DNA of 64,000 bases from Pyrocephalus nanus (taxonomy: Eukaryota > Chordata > Aves > Passeriformes > Tyrannidae). The DNA lies in assembly GCA_038380795.1 (NCBI GenBank), contig CM076271.1, positions 21,281,001 to 21,345,000 of the forward strand, in the 5' to 3' direction. Both the position numbers and the translations under genes were made by a program. Positions 61,701 to 64,000 of the stretch are shown here, in pieces. The notes under the pieces are model-generated. The model was not told the DNA's origin. It saw only the letters and a program-made list of their open reading frames with translations, and did no database searches. Every line of letters begins with the position of its first letter. Position 1 is the stretch's first letter.

Positions 61701-62060
61701 GTTCCATCAAAATACACTACACAGAGGATGGCTGAGAACAGCTGGAGAGAAAAATCAAATGACTGCTCTGTGTAAATGCAGAGACAATGCTTGTCTTTCC
61801 CAGCCTCAGGCTTTCTTTGTGCACTGCCAGAATGATGGGTTTTTACACAAACCAGTGCTCCAACTCTTATCACAGTAGCTCAGTAAACAACACCTGTAGA
61901 TGTCTGAAATCTAGCCATCCACACAGTCAGAGATATAGCTGGCCAGAAACAATGCCCTTATCAGCATAGGTCTGCCTGCAGTACTCACCCTTCCTGGCTG
62001 GAGGAGGCCACTCTGCCCTCTCACACTGTGCTCGATGTGTACCAGCTTCTGCAGGTTTTC
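37693..62060 (-). CDS. FGD5: FGD5, C-terminal 363 residues (PH1, FYVE, PH2), 11 exons; 5' part outside the window
   Basis: FGD5 is a Rho-family guanine exchange factor that acts on Cdc42 and is important in endothelial cells. Exons in transcript order are 62060-61989, 60498-60430, 53280-53197, 51612-51533, 47414-47315, 45180-45043, 43957-43855, 41997-41867, 40502-40374, 38641-38493 and 37729-37693, totalling 1,092 nt, in frame to TAG. Numbering from the first residue here, the end of the DH domain is about 1-20, PH1 about 26-130, FYVE about 155-212 and PH2 about 262-359. FYVE zinc ligands are C160, C163, C176, C179, C184, C187, C205 and C208, with RRHHCHACG in place of the usual RRHHCR core. 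FGD5 rather than another FGD is indicated by [29 protein letters not shown] and the NR2C2 neighbour. The catalytic DH domain and long N-terminus lie beyond base 64,000. Confidence 0.95.
38493..38641 (-). CDS. FGD5: FGD5 exon, PH2 middle and end
   Basis: This is 149 bases, encoding [35 protein letters not shown] and [13 protein letters not shown]. It leaves on a split arginine codon (AG|G). Confidence 0.95.
40374..40502 (-). CDS. FGD5: FGD5 exon, start of PH2
   Basis: This is 129 bases in phase 0, encoding [35 protein letters not shown] and LYTYIANE. The [12 protein letters not shown] block is the classic PH strand pair. The acceptor is CTTGCTCCAG and the donor GTATTG. Confidence 0.96.
41867..41997 (-). 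CDS. FGD5: FGD5 exon, linker between FYVE and PH2
   Basis: This is 131 bases, encoding [34 protein letters not shown] and KKIPSALME. It is serine-rich and basic. It joins the FYVE exon in frame as KRG-A-RPLSM if the split codon is GCG. From memory the mammalian linker has about eight more residues here, so a microexon may be missed. Confidence 0.92.
42949..43345 (-). mobile_element. CR1 LINE fragment in FGD5 intron
   Basis: A reverse-complemented CR1 3' region (TCACAGAATAAACCAGTTC, TCTAGAAAGCCTGTTCCA, TCCTTATCTCCAGAGGAG). It is diverged and 5'-truncated at the edge of the ORF2 end. Confidence 0.85.
43409..43650 (-). mobile_element. CR1 LINE fragment in FGD5 intron
   Basis: A second, separate CR1 3' end, beginning with tail-like AGAATCATAGAAG and GGGTTGGAAGGGACCTTA and followed by the 3' UTR (CTGGGCAACCTGTGCCAGGG). 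It lies directly after the previous fragment and belongs to a different subfamily by sequence. Confidence 0.9.
43855..43957 (-). CDS. FGD5: FGD5 exon, FYVE second half
   Basis: This is 103 bases, encoding [34 protein letters not shown] and a split glycine or alanine codon (G|CG). It holds the last four zinc ligands. The donor is GTAGGA. Confidence 0.96.
45043..45180 (-). CDS. FGD5: FGD5 exon, FYVE first half
   Basis: This is 138 bases in phase 0, encoding [32 protein letters not shown] and [11 protein letters not shown]. It holds four zinc-binding cysteines and the basic RRHHC core. The WxxD motif usual before the first cysteine is absent. The acceptor is GATTTTAAG, with a fairly weak pyrimidine tract. 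Confidence 0.96.
46285..46790 (-). mobile_element. CR1 LINE fragment with 3' tail in FGD5 intron
   Basis: A 3' UTR and ORF2 end in reverse complement (GGTTGGAAGGGACCTCTGAA to CACTCCAGATGTGGCCTCA). This copy keeps the 3' end that its near-identical partner at 1-403 lacks. Confidence 0.92.
47315..47414 (-). CDS. FGD5: FGD5 exon, PH1 C-terminal helix and linker
   Basis: This is 100 bases, encoding [17 protein letters not shown] and [16 protein letters not shown]. The tryptophan in DDWYN is the conserved PH C-helix tryptophan. It leaves in phase 0 before GTAAAA. Confidence 0.94.
48677..48816 (-). mobile_element. CR1 LINE 3' tail fragment in FGD5 intron
   Basis: About 140 bases, AGTCACAGAATCACAGAATG with GGGTTGGAAGCGACCTTA and GGGCAGGGACACCTTCCAC, the common short CR1 end. 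Confidence 0.92.
51533..51612 (-). CDS. FGD5: FGD5 exon, PH1 late strands
   Basis: This is 80 bases, encoding [17 protein letters not shown] and DEHCLTLSA. It leaves on a split serine codon (AG|C). Confidence 0.94.
53197..53280 (-). CDS. FGD5: FGD5 exon, PH1 middle
   Basis: This is 84 bases in phase 0, encoding [18 protein letters not shown] and [10 protein letters not shown]. The methionine is internal and not a start, as the acceptor CATATAG directly precedes it. It is separated from the previous exon by a 7-kb intron that carries two CR1 copies. Confidence 0.95.
53640..54310 (-). mobile_element. CR1 LINE fragment (reverse transcriptase end) in FGD5 intron
   Basis: About 670 bases of CR1 ORF2 in reverse complement. 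The minus-strand frame reads [19 protein letters not shown], the reverse transcriptase block before the catalytic aspartates. The canonical 3' tail is not present at the 53,640 end, so this copy is truncated on both sides. Confidence 0.9.
57308..58915 (-). mobile_element. CR1 LINE, 5'-truncated, longest in window, with 3' tail
   Basis: About 1.6 kb. The 3' tail is at 57,308 (TAGAATCATAGAATCAGC in reverse complement) and the body extends through reverse transcriptase blocks: [18 protein letters not shown] near 58.6 kb and [17 protein letters not shown] near 58.45 kb. Frameshifts separate the blocks, so no active protein remains. It lies in the 7-kb FGD5 intron. Confidence 0.93.
60430..60498 (-). 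CDS. FGD5: FGD5 exon, start of PH1
   Basis: This is 69 bases in phase 0, encoding [19 protein letters not shown] then HLFL. It is the first strands of PH1 with basic loop residues that usually contact phosphoinositides. The acceptor is CTCCTTCAG and the donor GTAAGA. Confidence 0.95.
61989..62060 (-). CDS. FGD5: FGD5 exon, end of DH domain
   Basis: This is 72 bases in phase 0, encoding [18 protein letters not shown] and LLQPGR. It is the link between the DH domain and PH1. The acceptor is TCTCCCCCAG and the donor GTGAGT. I found no earlier exon in 62,061-64,000. Confidence 0.94.
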
Positions 62061-64000
62061 CTGGGGGAGAGAAATAGCATTTAGAAGACCACGTGGAGAG
62101 TGGGTTTAGACAAGCAGGCAAACCTTCCATCACCCCTCCTCACCATTTTATTTCTTTAGAACTGATATTACAGAATTAGGTTTCAGAGAAAACTGAGACC
62201 AAGTATTCTACGCCCAGAAAGTCTTCTTCCAGTTTTCAAATTTTATTAAACCTCATCATAGAATAACAGAATCACCTGCATTCACATCTGCTCTGGCCTT
62301 CTATGGTTCTGTTACCTCTGATCTCTCAGTTCACCTTCCAAAGAGCCTGCTAAACTCCATACAGTATTTATGCATTGGCTTCTTTGCTGACTTGTTGGCT
62401 CTGGAAACTAATAAACTAGAAGCAAAGTGCTGTATCTGCCCCAAAGGCTTGTGCATTAGAGCCACGACACAGATAATCCAAAGCAGGCTTTGATACTATA
62501 AGACTGTTGCTAGGATTATCTGGAGGTTTATATTATGTGATAATGAATTAATACCTTTGCAATAGAGGATTTAGAAGGTAAACTAGTAACCAGGCAATGA
62601 AGCTGCATCTCTGTTTTGATGCTTTGCAAAAATCATGAAGGATGATCAAACTGATACTATTAACTGTCTACCTGGCCTTTAAGCACAGCCATTCAGTGGG
62701 CACTAGAAGAAGGCACAAACTTATCTATGAGGACTGTAAATAAGATTAATCTAGGTAAGCCTGTGCTCTCATTAAAAAATAAAACAAGCTATCAGGTGAA
62801 TATATAAGATAAAAGAAGAAGGCATATCTGTACTTTTGCAATATTGCTAGTCTTTTCAAATCTCCTCCATTTTGCAGGTGAGGCTGTTAAAACAGGCTTG
62901 TGCATAACATTCAGCTGTGTTTTGTATCTGATCAGAACACTAGAATGGGCTGCCCAGCAGCAATGAGTCATTGCTGGAATATGCCTAAAAGTTAGGAGTC
63001 TCTTCTCTAAGTTAGCCATTGTATCCCAAACCTCAGTTATGCACCCAGATAAACTACAGACTAAGGATCATATTTGACACAGCTTCATGACCTGACAGCC
63101 TTTGAGTACAGTTTTCTGCTATGACAGGTGGTCTGTTTTCCTTTGCTCCATTGACTGGCATTAAGATACCACTGGGATTAGTTAGACTTGATTAGATCAT
63201 ACAATGTATCTGTCTGATACAAATCAGTGCTGTCTACAGAATCAGCTAATTAAGAAAGCTATCACAGATACCAGAAGGAGCATATCCATATCAACATGAT
63301 GATATATCAAGGCTAATTTACGTGGATTTCAGCTAACACAATAATGTACCTATCTCAGCTTGCTTTTAAGATAAGCCTGAAATGCCTCCATATGTTACTG
63401 CCCTGATGAAATACTGCACTTGTTTAGCATGATAGTAAGTTCAGTTATCAATCAGTAACTGCATATCAAATATATGCAAACACCTACAAGGCTTGACCAG
63501 CACAGGGCTGCATTGTACCCATTCAATATAACTCACAGTCGACACATTTCAAGAATTTTAGGTGTTAAGTATCTCTTTTGAAATGCAGGAAGCAACAAAT
63601 GGAATTTTTCAGGTCACTTTTAAAATACTATAGGCCAACAAAATGGAAACATATAAATGAATAGCACAGGAAATATCAGGGATCGTGGGACAGCTGACAT
63701 TTGCAAAAGATATCTGCAAAGGACTTTCCCATCACTAAAGGGTATTTTAGCCTTGGCAAAAAGTTGTCAAATTGACAGCTTCTACAATGCAAACCTGATC
63801 TTCATCCACAGAATAGGCAGTGCCCTCCTGCGAACACACTCGTGCCAGTGCTAGTACTACTCATCTGTTTCTACAAGAGTGAAAGGAGAAGTTGCTGCAG
63901 CTCAGCTTTTCTCAGGACTGCTGGCAGAGATGCCTGTTGAAATGCTGATGATTGCAATATGGACACATGTTCACCAGGAAATGGACAGAGAAGTATCAAA
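62061..64000. other. FGD5: FGD5 intron, nothing further recognised
   Basis: No exon of the DH domain could be found here on the minus strand and no mobile element is clear. The next FGD5 exon should lie beyond the window edge. Confidence 0.5.

Noticed and set aside
62258..62290. CATAGAATAACAGAATCACC as a CR1 tail
   Set aside because: Only the first ~20 bases resemble the tail, and what follows is not CR1 3' UTR as I know it.
1..64000. CRISPR arrays, bacterial operons, tRNA or rRNA genes
   Set aside because: The only regular repeat has no spacers, the DNA is vertebrate with introns, and no tRNA or rRNA core was recognised.

Overview
The window is from a bird nuclear genome. Introns are large and AT-rich, splice junctions are GT-AG, there is one CpG island, and many fragments are CR1 LINEs with the avian 3' tail. 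It carries a known vertebrate gene pair on the minus strand. NR2C2 (orphan nuclear receptor TR4) is complete in its coding part. The C-terminal 363 codons of FGD5 (a FYVE, RhoGEF and PH domain protein) lie upstream of it. Mammals have the same order, FGD5 then NR2C2 in the same direction, so this is conserved synteny. I cannot name the species.

Layout: 1-403 is a CR1 fragment. 404-3102 is NR2C2 3' UTR or downstream DNA. 3103-27319 holds 14 NR2C2 coding exons that join in frame to 629 codons plus stop. Its introns carry two CR1 fragments and a solo LTR-like element, all on the plus strand. About 29.1-30.64 kb is a CpG island promoter with CCAAT boxes, two YY1-type motifs and a DR1-like nuclear-receptor site. 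From 30.64 kb to the FGD5 stop at 37,693 I find no protein gene. That stretch holds a perfect 15-bp minisatellite of 61 identical units (32,446-33,360), a CR1 tail and an A/C-rich tract. 37,693-62,060 holds the last 11 coding exons of FGD5 (PH1, FYVE, PH2), with six CR1 fragments in the introns, all in the gene's own orientation. The N-terminal and DH exons of FGD5 lie beyond the right edge.

The two genes are functionally separate. NR2C2 is a nuclear DNA-binding regulator of AGGTCA repeats. FGD5 is a cytoplasmic and membrane Cdc42 exchange factor. Every exon was placed by reading the splice sites and checking that codons split between exons rejoin in frame. I found no undescribed protein system. 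The most unusual feature is the minisatellite, whose unit looks like a 3' splice site. It lies on the strand where a divergent FGD5-AS1-like lncRNA would be expected.
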